DNA of 64,000 bases from Rotaria socialis. Its lineage: Eukaryota; Rotifera; Eurotatoria; Philodinida; Philodinidae. Positions 49,770 through 61,497 of the stretch are shown piece by piece; positions within the stretch are counted from its first letter, which is position 1; every line of letters starts with the position of its first letter. The position numbers were made by a program, and so were the translations under genes. The stretch spans positions 248,001 to 312,000 of the forward strand of contig CAJNYU010000003.1 in the NCBI GenBank assembly GCA_905331475.1, read 5' to 3'. The notes beneath the pieces were generated by a model. It was not told where the DNA came from. It ran no database searches and was given only the letters and a program-made list of their open reading frames with translations.

Positions 49770-49997
49770 TGCTGAACGAATTACTGAAAGAATTCAATAT
49801 CAAACACAAAATACGAAAAGAAAACAACAACACTAGAATTCAAATACGATTGGTTATTCTTTTCAACGAATAAGCTCTTTGGTATTTTTGCGTTCTTTAT
49901 TCTTGTTTATTATTGAACATACTATAGACTATGATTATATGAACTTCTCTTTAGTGAATATTTACATTGTTGACACATTCCGATCGAGTTCTAGATC
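49770..49997. promoter_or_regulatory. Shared upstream region of RRP1 and the SH2 adaptor gene
   Basis: 228 bp between divergent ATGs. A gttctag acceptor-like site lies 3 nt before the SH2 adaptor ATG. A bidirectional promoter is inferred. Confidence 0.45.
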
Positions 49998-51484
49998 ATG
50001 CCGTTAGTTTCTATCTTTGATCGATCGTTATCAACTTCATCTTCATTTAAACAATCAACTAGTGTTCATACAGCCCAGGTAAATGTCATTATTATATCAC
50101 TGCTTTCATAGTAGTGCTCGTTCTTTTTTTGCGTATTGCATTTTAATATTATTTGTCATTCGAAAAAAAGTATCTTGTTAAAGATCTTCATATTGTAATC
50201 GGATAATTTCCTATGTTATTTAGTGTGTCCTTCTGATGTATATCATCAATAATATAAAGAGTAATCGACACCACTAGTGGTCTATATGTTAGCCTCATGA
50301 ATGTGCAAATGAGACATGGAAAGTGAAGGTCACATTCATCGTTTTTCATCCCACGATGGTAATTTTTCTATTTCAGACAACACTCTTATCCTTCGAACCA
50401 AATGTCTATCATGATAAGGAAAAACATCTAGTTCTCTCTACATATAAGTAATAGTTAGATATAGACATACGTAACTGGTTATCACTATTGCTGTCTAAAT
50501 CGATATTCATTCGAGGAGATAGAAAACTATTACCTATACACATATCATTGTCTTTTACCGTAAACATTGACACTAATTATCACGCAAGCTCTATCTCAGT
50601 AGTTCATCTTTATTCTTGTATATGTGTTCAGACAGATATTCAGTTATTTATTGAGGTCACTAAACGTAATATCATCGGCATCATTACGATTGTCAACATT
50701 TCAGTAGGATTTTCTGGATAATTTTTCGCGAAATATATACATATACATATAAATGTATATGTTTATATTATATACATACGAAAGACATTGAACAAACGGT
50801 AAGCTAGAAATGAAACCATAAGTAAATATCTATTTGTATATGTGTGTGTGTGCTTCTAATACCAAATTTATGTTATAATCGACTATAATTATACGTGATT
50901 CGAGTAACAATAACACTATTCACGTTAGTTATTATTGTAAAATTTATGATTCTATGTATGAGCGGATCGAATACAATGCCATCTTGTATTTTTGGTAGCA
51001 CGAGAGATCGCAAGCGAACATTGTTGGATGTCTATTCCCTTTCTATGTTACATTTCTCGATTGGATTCTTCTCTTTCCTTTTTTTTGGATGAATACTTGA
51101 CTTCTTTTTTTTGTATTACAGTCATGCATTCTTTCCGATCAAAATGTCAACGGCGCTGCCAAGGAAAATGGCTGTGAATCATCCTTTGCTAAGCATCAAC
51201 CGCAGCAGCAGCAGCAACAACATCATCATCATCAACGTAAGTTTTATTGCATCCAGCCGAGGTTAATCATAACACTATACGGAATGAAATTGAACACGAG
51301 AGGTGGATAAAAAGAACGAAACAAAGAAACAGCTGCAGCTGTTCGCAAACGTGTTCACATGTTTGATGTTTCCCGCTGCGTGTTGGAATATGGATATTCG
51401 TCGTGATTACCATATGAACAGAGAGAAATAGAAATAAAATGAGGAGTTTTGTAATCGTGACAGCAAACTCTTTTCTTCTTTCTT

Positions 51485-51515
<31 letters not shown>

Positions 51516-54500
51516 TTTCTTTTCTTTATCGATCAAGGTTTTTCTTTCAATTATACCCTATCAATTCCGATATGAAGAATGAATATTATAAAGCTAGTGT
51601 ATACATATATATATCGGCGGGTTCACTGTTCTATGTGTTTGTGTGTACGTGTGTGTGTGTATGTGTATTAAGACGATTGAGCCCATTTAGTATTGACAAT
51701 ATGTATGTGCCATTAGTTGGTCGATAGTGTTTGTAGATTTGCCCTTTTGTTGTCGCCATAAGAATAATCATTTATTTTGATTTTACTATAGTTTTATATG
51801 GTATACTGCATACTACAATAGCATTTAGTCTCGATGATTAGATGTCATCACTCACTCTAATCATCAACTAGAGAAATAGAGAAAATAAAGTGAAGCACAT
51901 TTCAATATATATATATATTGAAAATAGACAAAAGAAACGAGACTAATCGAAGTATGGTATGAGAAGCTCAACGAATGAGTCAATGAGAAGGCGGACGATT
52001 GAACAGAACGTGTTGTATGGTTTCGTAGTCGTGTGAGAGTTAAAGAAAGAATTAGTCGGCTGTTTACCATCAGTCTTTTTCTTTATGCGGATCAACAATT
52101 GAATCAATCGTCGCTGGTTCGTGTTCGTTCAATTGCGTAAGTAATAAAGAAAAGGCTAGAACATAGATTGTCTTGCAGACAAACAAAACAGACTCATCCC
52201 TATTAAAAGAGACAGACAAACCGAGAATTAATCAGCATATAGATTTGCTTCAACTATTGTGATAGTTCTTGACCTTATTCGCCAAGAATTGTCTGTCTCT
52301 CTTTTCTCTAGAAAAGCAAAAAAAAGATAGACAGATTGTGTTCATTGAGAGACTATGCAGCAGCATCGGTCATACATATCTGCACATATACATTTATATA
52401 TTTATATGTATATATTTTTCTCTCTCTCTTTCCTTATGCTTTTTCTCTTTGTCGTTGGATAATGAATGTTCAGGGCACATTGACTATTGAGATGGAATTC
52501 ATCGTTTGTTCTGCTCAACTGAGTTGCTTTCTTGATGCAGCTGTTCACCTTTTCATTTGACGGGCACGCGTATACGTGCATGTATATGTCGAAGGAAAAG
52601 GTGTATGTCCTCCCGTCATAACCACTTCACCTGTCATGTATGACTTCATATTTACGACTACATACATCTATATCCGAGTGCCTCTTTAGATGCTAGTGAT
52701 CGTACTTTGACCGATTTTTCAAATAATAATAATAATAATCAAAACAATAACAGTTTCTCAATGAGTACAGCGACAGCATCATGTTCGTCGTTTCAACCAC
52801 ATGTTGTACCTGAAGAATCATATTGTTCACCATGGGATTTGAAAACACAAGAAGAAAAATTAAAATTACTTAGTCAACAAAGATCTGTATCATCATCAAA
52901 TACTATAACAACATTAACTGATGCTTTACTTCATCCATCTAATACGAACAATCGTTCGACATCTTCATCATCGTCTTCTTTCAATGTTAATAATAATAAT
53001 AATAATAATAATAATCCATTTCATCGAACTCGTTCAGCACGTACAACATCATCAACGAAAAAATCGCTTACAATTAGTGAACCAACACCACCTTTACTTC
53101 CTCCATTGCCACCTGGCGGTTTAATACCACCAACGCCTAATCTTACATGTCAATGTGGTAGTAATAACAATACTCGAAATCGATCGCTTAACAATACTAT
53201 TAATAATCATCCATTAAATGAAACTCTTGATCCATCATTAAAGAAAATTTCCTATTGTCTCAATGCACATGCTGTTCGATCTGGTACTGATACTTCACGT
53301 AGTTTTGTTTTTGCTGCTACATCACCAACTAATGAACGTTCACAAAGAGTTAATACAGCACCAGCTAAAGTTGATCTATCTCATTTAATTGACAACCGAC
53401 AAGAACCATCTCATATAACTTCGCAAAATAGTACAATATCTTCGTTATCAACAACATCATCATCAAATGAATCTCCATCGATAACAGACGATTCGAAGCC
53501 TATGTCATTTGAAGTAGGTCTTTTTTGCTGATAAGCAATTGTTTACATACATCGTAAATTTTTCTTTTCGTTTCTTTCTCTCTTTCCCTAGGCCGCTCTA
53601 CAACGATTTAAACGTTTAAGTTCATCAACTCGATCTAACAATAATAATACAAGTGTTTCAGCATCTTCATTACCTAAACCACAGATTACAACTAATCAAG
53701 AATCACCCACAGCTTATGAACGACCATGGGATACATTACAAACATCTCTTATCAATAGTCTTTCATCTCCACCATCATCATCTATACACAATCGTAGTAG
53801 AGGTTCATTACAAAAAACATCAAGTGCAGAAGAATCGAAGCAACATTATCCCCCATTTCCAATCGTTTCTCCTACTATTACTACTTGCCGACATAGCACA
53901 TGTTCACCAGATGAGAAACATAATAGCAGTAATGCAAATACAGGAGGTAAAAGCAACTCTCAATGAATGTTCTATTTATACAAATCTTAAATGATGTAAA
54001 TTTATAAGTAATTAACTCTAAACATATTTTTTTCTTCTATTCAAATAGAAATCAATAAGACAAACAGTCGTAACCTTGTTCCATTAGCGTCGGATATTGA
54101 TACAGCAATTCCAATCGATCGTTATTTGTAAGTGCCTATATCAGATTTCGCAAAAGTTTATATCTATGTATTTATTCAGTTGGTATCATTATGCAATGTC
54201 AAGACGAGCAGCTGAAAGTATTTTACAAACTCGTCCGCCTGGTAGTTTTCTTGTACGTCAAAGTGAAAGTGGAAATCAAAATGATTATTCACTTTCAATT
54301 AAGTATGATAAAAACAAAACTTTATCTTTGCACTTACATAATTATGTTTTCGTTTTTGAATAGAACGCCAAGAAGCTGTATGCATATGCGTATATGTTAT
54401 TCAACAGGTGTTTATATTCTGGGTGAATGTTCCAGACCATTTCCAAGTGTATCACGTATGCTTGAATATTTTAGTCAAACATCTGTACCTATCCGTGGTG

Positions 54501-54613
54501 CAGCACCTATTAAATTAGGTACACCTGTATTTCGATGTGAAATATTATCATCATCATCTTCACCACCTAATAATAATCATGATTGTAATGAAGCACATGA
54601 AGAACTTCTGTAA
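49998..54613 (+). CDS. SHB/SHF-family SH2 adaptor
   Basis: Seven exons: 49998-50078, 51122-51236, 52690-53513, 53592-53946, 54049-54127, 54180-54302, 54364-54613; 608 aa. A long disordered N-terminal part has Gln/His and Asn runs, a Pro-rich SH3-type segment (TPPLLPPLPPGGLIPPTP), and two YxxPWD motifs (EESYCSPWDLK and PTAYERPWDTL) of the kind phosphorylated in SHB relatives. The C-terminal SH2 starts near residue 486: WYHYAMSRRAAESILQTRPP, then GSFLVRQSES with the phosphotyrosine Arg, YILGECSRPFPSVSRMLEYF and VPIRGAAPIKL, which matches the SHB-type end. Such adaptors link receptor tyrosine kinases to downstream signalling. Introns 1 and 2 are long (1.0 and 1.45 kb), which may hold regulatory DNA or an alternative first exon. 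Confidence 0.88.
51490..51512. repeat. (TC)n microsatellite in intron
   Basis: A visible TC run of about 22 nt in intron 2 of the SH2 adaptor gene. Confidence 0.9.
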
Positions 54614-55134
54614 TATATTTTCATTTCTTCTCATCAATCAATTTTATACTTGTATACAAACATATATATATATAAATATAGATAACCACTTCTTATCCTC
54701 TGTTACATGACAGCGACAAATCTTAAAGTTCTTTTTTTTTGACACAAGCAGATAGTTTGTTTCTTTTTTTCTCTCCTTCCCCCCCTCCTTTTTTTTTGTT
54801 TCTGTTATACAACATTTATGTTGAAACATCTGGTGATTTCTTTTTTTTCTCTTGGTCTTTGACTTTTGTGCACTAGCCAATGACTAATTACAAAATAAAT
54901 AATATTATTATTTGATTAATTAAAACTACACATTTTCTATGTGATGAAAAATAAAGATTGATATTGTTAACGGTTTGTGAATATAACTGTATCGATAACT
55001 AACGACACGCATTATGCAATCCTCTTTCTGTTGCTTTGGTAATAACAATTATTTTTACATTGATGATGGCAACCGAAATGAATTTTTTTTTTTCATTTGT
55101 TCATCTTATTCGTTTCAACAATTGTTAAGAAGAA
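54614..55134. other. Spacer between SH2 adaptor and Flattop
   Basis: The 3' UTR of the adaptor, with T-rich tracts near 54729-54800 and aataaa signals near 54893 and 54949. No gene is visible. Confidence 0.4.
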
Positions 55135-55821
55135 ATGTCACGTAACTACAGTGCTTCGCAATATGAAAAATCATTTTCACCTAAAGTTTTACAAATGTAT
55201 CAAGTACCAAAAGATCCGCAACCAGGCGTGGTTAGTAATCTTAACAATAGTAAAACTTTTACATTGCATGTTTTTAAATCCTGAGCTACAAAGCAAATTG
55301 TTAAATAGGATTAGTAAAAACGATAGCTAAATAAACTTCACAATAACTAAAGAAAAAAAAGAAGAATTTGTTTCATCGAGAAAAAATAAAATTATTTAGA
55401 GATGCATTGGTTTTCTTTGAAATTTTATTAAGCATAAATATTGATAAATTAGAAAACAGTGTGTACATTTCAGCATCCAAAAGCAACAATGTCATTGAAT
55501 GCTAGTAGTTTTGTGGCTAATGGACGTGGTCATATTTTGCCGGGTATAACAAAATCAAAACGATCACCATTTGGCGAGTTCGTTGGAACTTGGGATTTAC
55601 CAAAAAAAATACCGGGACCTTATCATGTTCATCCAATGGGACGAACAGAAAAAAATTTCAATGCGCTATGTTCACAACGTGATCAAACAATTCAAGAGAT
55701 GGAAAAAGCACGTGTTTATGCTGTATGTTTCATAGATTCTCGGCAATTTCTTATCTTTACTTATGCGTCTGTTTTCTTTTAGAAGGAAGAGTCATCTGTT
55801 CATCGAACTTCAGACAAATAG
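55135..55821 (+). CDS. CFAP126: Flattop (cilia- and flagella-associated protein 126)
   Basis: Three exons: 55135-55230, 55474-55722, 55783-55821; 127 aa. The start MSRNYSASQYEKSFSPKVLQ is almost the vertebrate Flattop start (NYSANQYEKAFSSKYLQ), and FVANGRGHILPGITKSKRSP then FGEFVGTWDLPKKIPGP matches its second conserved block. Flattop is a microtubule inner protein of motile cilia needed for basal body positioning. This version is shorter than the human one (about 177 aa) because the variable C-terminal tail is reduced. It converges with the p25-alpha-like gene, with 69 bp between the stops. Confidence 0.93.
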
Positions 55822-55890
55822 AACAAATCATTGATCGAAATTCAAATGACGTTTATTTTTACACTTAGCTTAATTTTTCTTTCGTTTATT

Positions 55891-58359
55891 CTATTTGATT
55901 TGACTTGTTTGAATTTTTGTGCGATCCATGTGTTCATTGAATTCACTTGCTTTTTGTAATGGACTACGTGGTCCAGCAAAAATCATTTGAACAAGATCAT
56001 CAGCTCGAATATGTTTATGTGCAGCAATTGTTTGAATTAAAATAAGAAAACCATCAAAATCAATATCACGTGTACCTTGTGGATAAACACCGTTTAATGT
56101 AAAATCTCCTAATATTGAAATAAAATCTTTATCAAGTTCATTTATTGTATATTTATCATCAAATATTCGACATTCTCGCATCCAACTACTCAGGACAGAA
56201 TTTGTTAAACGCGCTTCTAAATGTGCACTTTGACGACGATATGCAAATGCAGCAAATTCTTTGTAAAGTGAACGTAGACGTTTCCGTTCATCGTCCGTCA
56301 AATGTAATTTACGACTTTCTTCAATAACATCGCGCATAATATTAACAGTAGCTAGTACCTGTTTTTTTTTGTTGTTGAGTCATTGAAAGAAAAAATAGTT
56401 TTGCTTTGAGGCGAAGAGAAATACATATCTACCTTTTTAGAATCCCATGGTCGACTTGTTTGTTTACCGGTTCCTGCTTCCAAGGGAATACGTTCAGTTT
56501 CAACACGCCATCTTTGAAGCGAAAATTCATCAGCTATAAGCATCTTTTTTACGAATTCGTTTGATGATAGATGAATTTCGTTTGCCAATGCTTGAATACA
56601 GTCCATAAAGCCGTTCCATTCGAAAGTTTCCACATTCAACTGATAGGTACCAACATTAATATTACGAGCTAATACGTCAGATAGCACACCCTCTACAAGA
56701 AAAGGAAATTAGACGGAAAATATAGATCAATGCTACTATAAATACCAATAATATTTGTTGAATATGTATCTGGAATGACGTGTGATGCACGAAGCCATTG
56801 AATAAATACATTTTGTCGAATTAATCCATGTTCAAACTGTTCAGAAGATAGTTTAAATAGTTCAAATAATTTAGTCTTCAATTCATTCTAATGAATTGAA
56901 AAGAATCTATTAGTCGTCCATGATTTAGAAAGGATCTTCTTACATCAAGGTCATCACGTACAATCCATGGTTCTAACATAGACACTGTTTTGAGTTTCGG
57001 TACCTCTTTTGATGAAACTTTTATTGATACTCGTGATTGTTCTGCTTGTGGAGAAGTTTGAACACGCTGTTGCATTGATTTTTTCTTATCAATGCCTGGA
57101 TTTTTTCTATTCCTACTCGATTTGTCTCGTTTTTTGGTACTACGTGTTAATGAATTGATTTTTTTATTCTTCGATTTAACTTTTGCTTTAATTTTCTTTG
57201 CAGTACTTGACACTGATTTTGTTTTTTTCTTTTTCTTTTTCTTTTTCCTAATCAAATGTCGTTCATTTATTTTGGGTTGTATCTATAAATTAAAATTATG
57301 ATAGAATATTCTTTGATCTCAAAATAAATCAATCACAAATAGAAAAAGCTGTCAATGTCATATTTGTTAGATAAAAGTCTGCCACTCAATGTTGATGATT
57401 ACAAATAGTTTTATCTGTTTTTGCGACACAATCTCTTTACTATTTTCTTGGTTAATCCTTCAGAAATACAACAAGGAAGTAGTTCAAATATTTAGAACGA
57501 TATATTATTGATATTATACTTTTAATTGTTTGCCAACAATGTCTATCACATCCTATTGGATGTGAGTTCAAATATTTTTTCTGTCTGCCTCTTCAGCACT
57601 TAAGATATAGAAAATATTTTATTAAAACGGAGCCGATTTTATTACTTCACTAGATTGATTAACAAGTATATTCATGGATGGTAATAAACCATATTGAATT
57701 TTGTGTCGAATTTCTTTTAATTTAATAATATCATTGTAAATTTGAGAACCAATAATTTTCTTTAGAATTTCATCTTTATTTGTATTTAAATGATTTTTAA
57801 TAATATCAATAATTTGAACAAAACCACAAAAATCTAAAGTTTTAGTTTTTCGCTCATATATCTTCTTCTTTATCATTTGTTTACGAAAATTATTCCAATC
57901 ATCGATATACATTGATAGTGTATATTTATTATTAAATATTTTTGAATTTTCTAATAATTCTGACATCCGCTCACGTTTTATTTGTTTTGTTCCATTGATA
58001 TTTTCAGCATATTCATTAAATATTCTTAGTAAACAACCAACAATATCATCTTGATCAAGGAACATATCATTAAAACTTATAAAAGGTTTCTCTATTTGAA
58101 TTTCTTCGATAAGATCACGCATTGTTTGACGTGTCATCTCATAATCATGCTCATCGAATACACTATATTCCGATAGAACTGAACCGGTTTTCGGCGTTTT
58201 AAGCGAACCAACACTACTCGTAGTAGCACTACCCGTTGAATATGAATGCTTAAAAAGAAGTGCTGCTCTACGATGTCCAGTACCGGTTGCACCAGTTGGA
58301 GTAGGACAAGAAGAAGATATTGTTTGTTGTGCAGGTGATAACATATTCTTGTTTATCAT
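55891..58359 (-). CDS. Protein with three p25-alpha/TPPP-like repeats
   Basis: Proposed exons: 58359-57646, 57282-56944, 56887-56746, 56692-56433, 56358-55891; 640 aa. Three segments share one pattern, a helix ending in F, a conserved hydrophobic pair, then [EDL][WFD]xGF and LIxxI: residues about 107-210 (LLRIFNEYAE ... FCGFVQIIDIIKNHLN), 352-465 (LFELFKLSSE ... WNGFMDCIQALANEIHL) and 509-605 (LYKEFAAFAY ... FDGFLILIQTIAAHKHI). This pattern resembles the p25-alpha domain of TPPP tubulin-polymerisation proteins. A Lys-rich linker (KKKKKKKKTK) sits between repeats 1 and 2. The weak point is intron 1: the first exon could instead run on to a stop at 57622 as a 245-aa gene, leaving the rest without a visible ATG. 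The matching phase-0 splice (gtaata donor, tttatag acceptor) favours one gene. Confidence 0.65.
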
Positions 58360-59288
58360 GCAAAGAATTAACGAAAAATAAATAAAAGTCAAAAAGAATA
58401 ATTTTCGTTTTTGTTTAGTGATATATTTTTATTTGTGACCAGTTATATTATCTGTTGAAGAAGTTTTCTATTGATTGTTAAATATGAAGAATAAACTTCG
58501 AGCGGTTTTTTTCTATTGAAATAATTCAGCAACTATTTTCTTGTTGAGTTTTTTTTTCACCTTTTGTAGAATTTTATTTCAGCGACTTCAGAGAAGATTA
58601 TATGAAGTAATAATGCAGTTCTAGCTATTCTTCTCTGTACATATAATTAGTTAATTGCTATGGTATATTGCTGTAATCTATGCATGTATAGAGTTCGATC
58701 ACAGCGACTCGGTATCAGAGAATTCAAATCTGCAATCGATCTTTCGCAATCTTGAATTGAAATTAGTTTTAAAGAAAAATATTATTTCTCATAAGAACAA
58801 AAGTTTTGAATCAATGAATTCGAATCTGTGATTAACTTCTTACATTTTTGAGTTAGATTGTATTCATAAAGGCTTAACATATTTTAGACTAGAATAGATA
58901 ACCATTCATGAGAAAATTAGACTCTCGTTGAAAGAGTGACAGTCCTCATCCTATGATGAGCCTCAACCTTGCTATTCAAGGCCTTGCATTTACTGTCAAA
59001 GAACAAAACAAAATGAAAATACTTGTCATTCAAGGAGATAAAAATAAAAACAAATGTCAACAATATACTTCATAAATAATCGACTATGCACGAGAAAAAT
59101 GTAATTACACAACTTTATGTTTCTCAATCCCATTGTAATCACACCTGGTCTGTCCGTACAGAATGAGAATCTTGAAAAACAATTAGGCTTAATATATGAC
59201 ACATGATGCCGTAAACTATTGAGGATCCACTTTTATAGTCGTACACAAGGAAAATTAACTGCAAATCCAACCTCCGCACTAACAAAAA
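58360..59288. other. Spacer between divergent genes
   Basis: 929 bp, AT-rich, between the p25-alpha-like gene and the acetyltransferase-like frame. No further feature is supported. Confidence 0.4.
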
Positions 59289-59909
59289 ATGCAGGCAGCT
59301 TTCTTAACAATACATCAAATTGCTGAAAATCCACTATTGTCTACTACAACTGTTCATTTTGAGAAGAAAACTGGCTCTGAAAAAGTTCTATTTCGACCAT
59401 TGCTACGTGATGATATTTTTGCTGTCCAACAGTTTCTTGAGTGTTTGTCAGAAGCAACACGTCAATATGCTACTCATCCTAGCTACGATTTGGAATGTGC
59501 ACAACGATATTGTAACGAAATCGATCATGATGATATATTGAGAATGGTAGCAATTTCTGAAGATAAAAAAATCATTGCACTATTCGAATTTAATTTTCGT
59601 TTGGGCGAATTTGATATAAAACGATATCGTACATACGGTTTGGAATTAAATCCCATTAGTGACGTACAGTTTGCACCTTGTATTAGTGATGAATATCAAA
59701 GTCAACACTTGGGCACTAAACTGCTTCACGCAATGATTGATTTAGCTAAGCACTTCGGTAAAAGTCGACTTATTGCATGGGATGGTGTATTGATCGATAA
59801 TAAATAAGCAATTCGATTCTATGAAAAAAATAATTTCAAAATTTTTCGAGAAAAATATATTGCCTCAGATGGTTATGAATGTTACGATGGGATTCTCGAA
59901 TTAACTTAA
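59289..59909 (+). pseudogene. GNAT acetyltransferase-like gene with an in-frame stop
   Basis: An intronless frame of 172 codons ends at TAA 59805-59807, but the same frame continues for 33 more codons of clearly homologous sequence (AIRFYEKNNFKIFREKYIAS, DGYECYDGILELT) to a TAA at 59907-59909. The first part has GNAT features: VLFRPLLRDDIFAVQQFLEC, then the acetyl-CoA loop region DEYQSQHLGTKLLHAMIDLA, and RLIAWDGVLIDNK just before the stop. The AIRFYEKxxF block after the stop is the standard end of the GNAT fold, so the truncated product would miss part of it. Single-exon structure and similarity to bacterial GNATs suggest horizontal origin. A decayed gene is most likely; readthrough or a sequencing error are alternatives. 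Confidence 0.7.
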
Positions 59910-61497
59910 TGTCAGACTATAATTAAACACTAAGAAAATAAATGTATTCGAAATTATTACAATTATTTCTAGTTCTATGTTTCTACAGTAAATTCTTTGT
60001 GATAATTAATGTTGATGTGCACTTAATTAGTAGAACGTATTCACATGCACACTGGTTCTAGCAGAGTTCTATGATTCGTATTGATTGATGCTACGACACA
60101 GTATGACTTTCTTTCATTAGCTAGGAATAATTCACGTGATGAAAAATATGTTTTGAAAGAATGAATAATGATTTTTGTATTTCGTTGACCAACGTAAGAG
60201 ATTAGTATTTACTGTTGAATATGGTCAGGATTTGAGAAATTTAATAAATGAATGTCAATCTTAATTTTAATTCAGATTAGCTTTACTTATCATGATTGTT
60301 TTATATGACCAAGAACTTTCGTATTTTTCCATCCTCAAGATTTTTCTCCAAGCAACTTTCTTATCTGATCATCTATAAATATAGTGTCGCGATTAATAAG
60401 TTAGATGTCATTAATTCCAGATATTCATTGATTAAAACTATAAATATTCAGTTTAGAGTAATAATATATCGATTTCACATAAAATAATGTGTATTAATAC
60501 AGAGAACGATGCGAAGTTTATTTAAACCATGGATTATGTATTCAACATTTCAACTTTGAATCAAAATAAAAACCATGGTATCTTTATTATGCCTTCGAAG
60601 GGCTGTAGAGAAGATGATTCTGCACCTGGTTTCGAATTTCTTGATTTGCCCCATGGGATGGACTTCTTTAAAAATAGGATGACAATGTTAAATTCTATAT
60701 TATAAAAAAGCAATCGAGGATCGAAAACTGAAGAATTAATCAGAGTTTGACACGTAAAAGCTATCCCTGTCGAATTGAGGACGAATGGTTGATCATTTTT
60801 TTTAGTTGAACTCATTCACTCATTTCAGTTGAACTAATTTACACAGTGAATATTTAGTACTAAATATACGTAAGGTTAAATCTTATGTTATTAGTAATGT
60901 ACGCATACGTCAGAGTAATTTATCTAGAAGAAAATCAAGGCTTACTTTACATTCTTTTAGTACTCTGCATCGAGTGATATTGTACAATTTTTTTGCTGAA
61001 AATGGTTCTTTTAGTGAGAGATACTGGCTTCTCTATTATTTGTACTATTTCCTCTCTAAATATTATAATCCTTTTGCAAAAATTCTCTTTATGAAGATTC
61101 TTTTAAAGTTTTACAGACCGAACTCATCGTTTTATAATTCATCTATTTTCTATTGCGTATGAAATTATTGCATATATATTTGTGTATCATTTTTACATAT
61201 CTTCGATTGTTAAACTTTTTCTATTTAATTGGAAAATGAATTGCAAATATTTCGTGAAAAAAACCATCTATAGGAACAAAAATCTTGTCGCTTAATTATC
61301 AGTGACACCTATCGACGTGTCTTTCGCAGAGACGGATTCGTATCTGCATCGTTAACACCAATGAAAATTACGGGGGCCAATCATCTTTTATTACAATTTT
61401 CGTACCCTCACTTGTTATCATCTTCTTAATTTATATTCTTCAAACACAAATAATAACGTGCACAACCCGATTTTAGATATATTATTTAATTGAATCA
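59910..61497. other. Gene-poor spacer upstream of CHMP7
   Basis: 1.6 kb of AT-rich DNA. An 84-codon minus frame at 60561-60815 and a 40-codon plus frame at about 60590 have no recognisable similarity. No repeat or RNA gene was noticed. Confidence 0.35.

Noticed and set aside
60561-60815. 84-codon minus frame
   Set aside because: No similarity or splice support, and it is isolated in AT-rich spacer.
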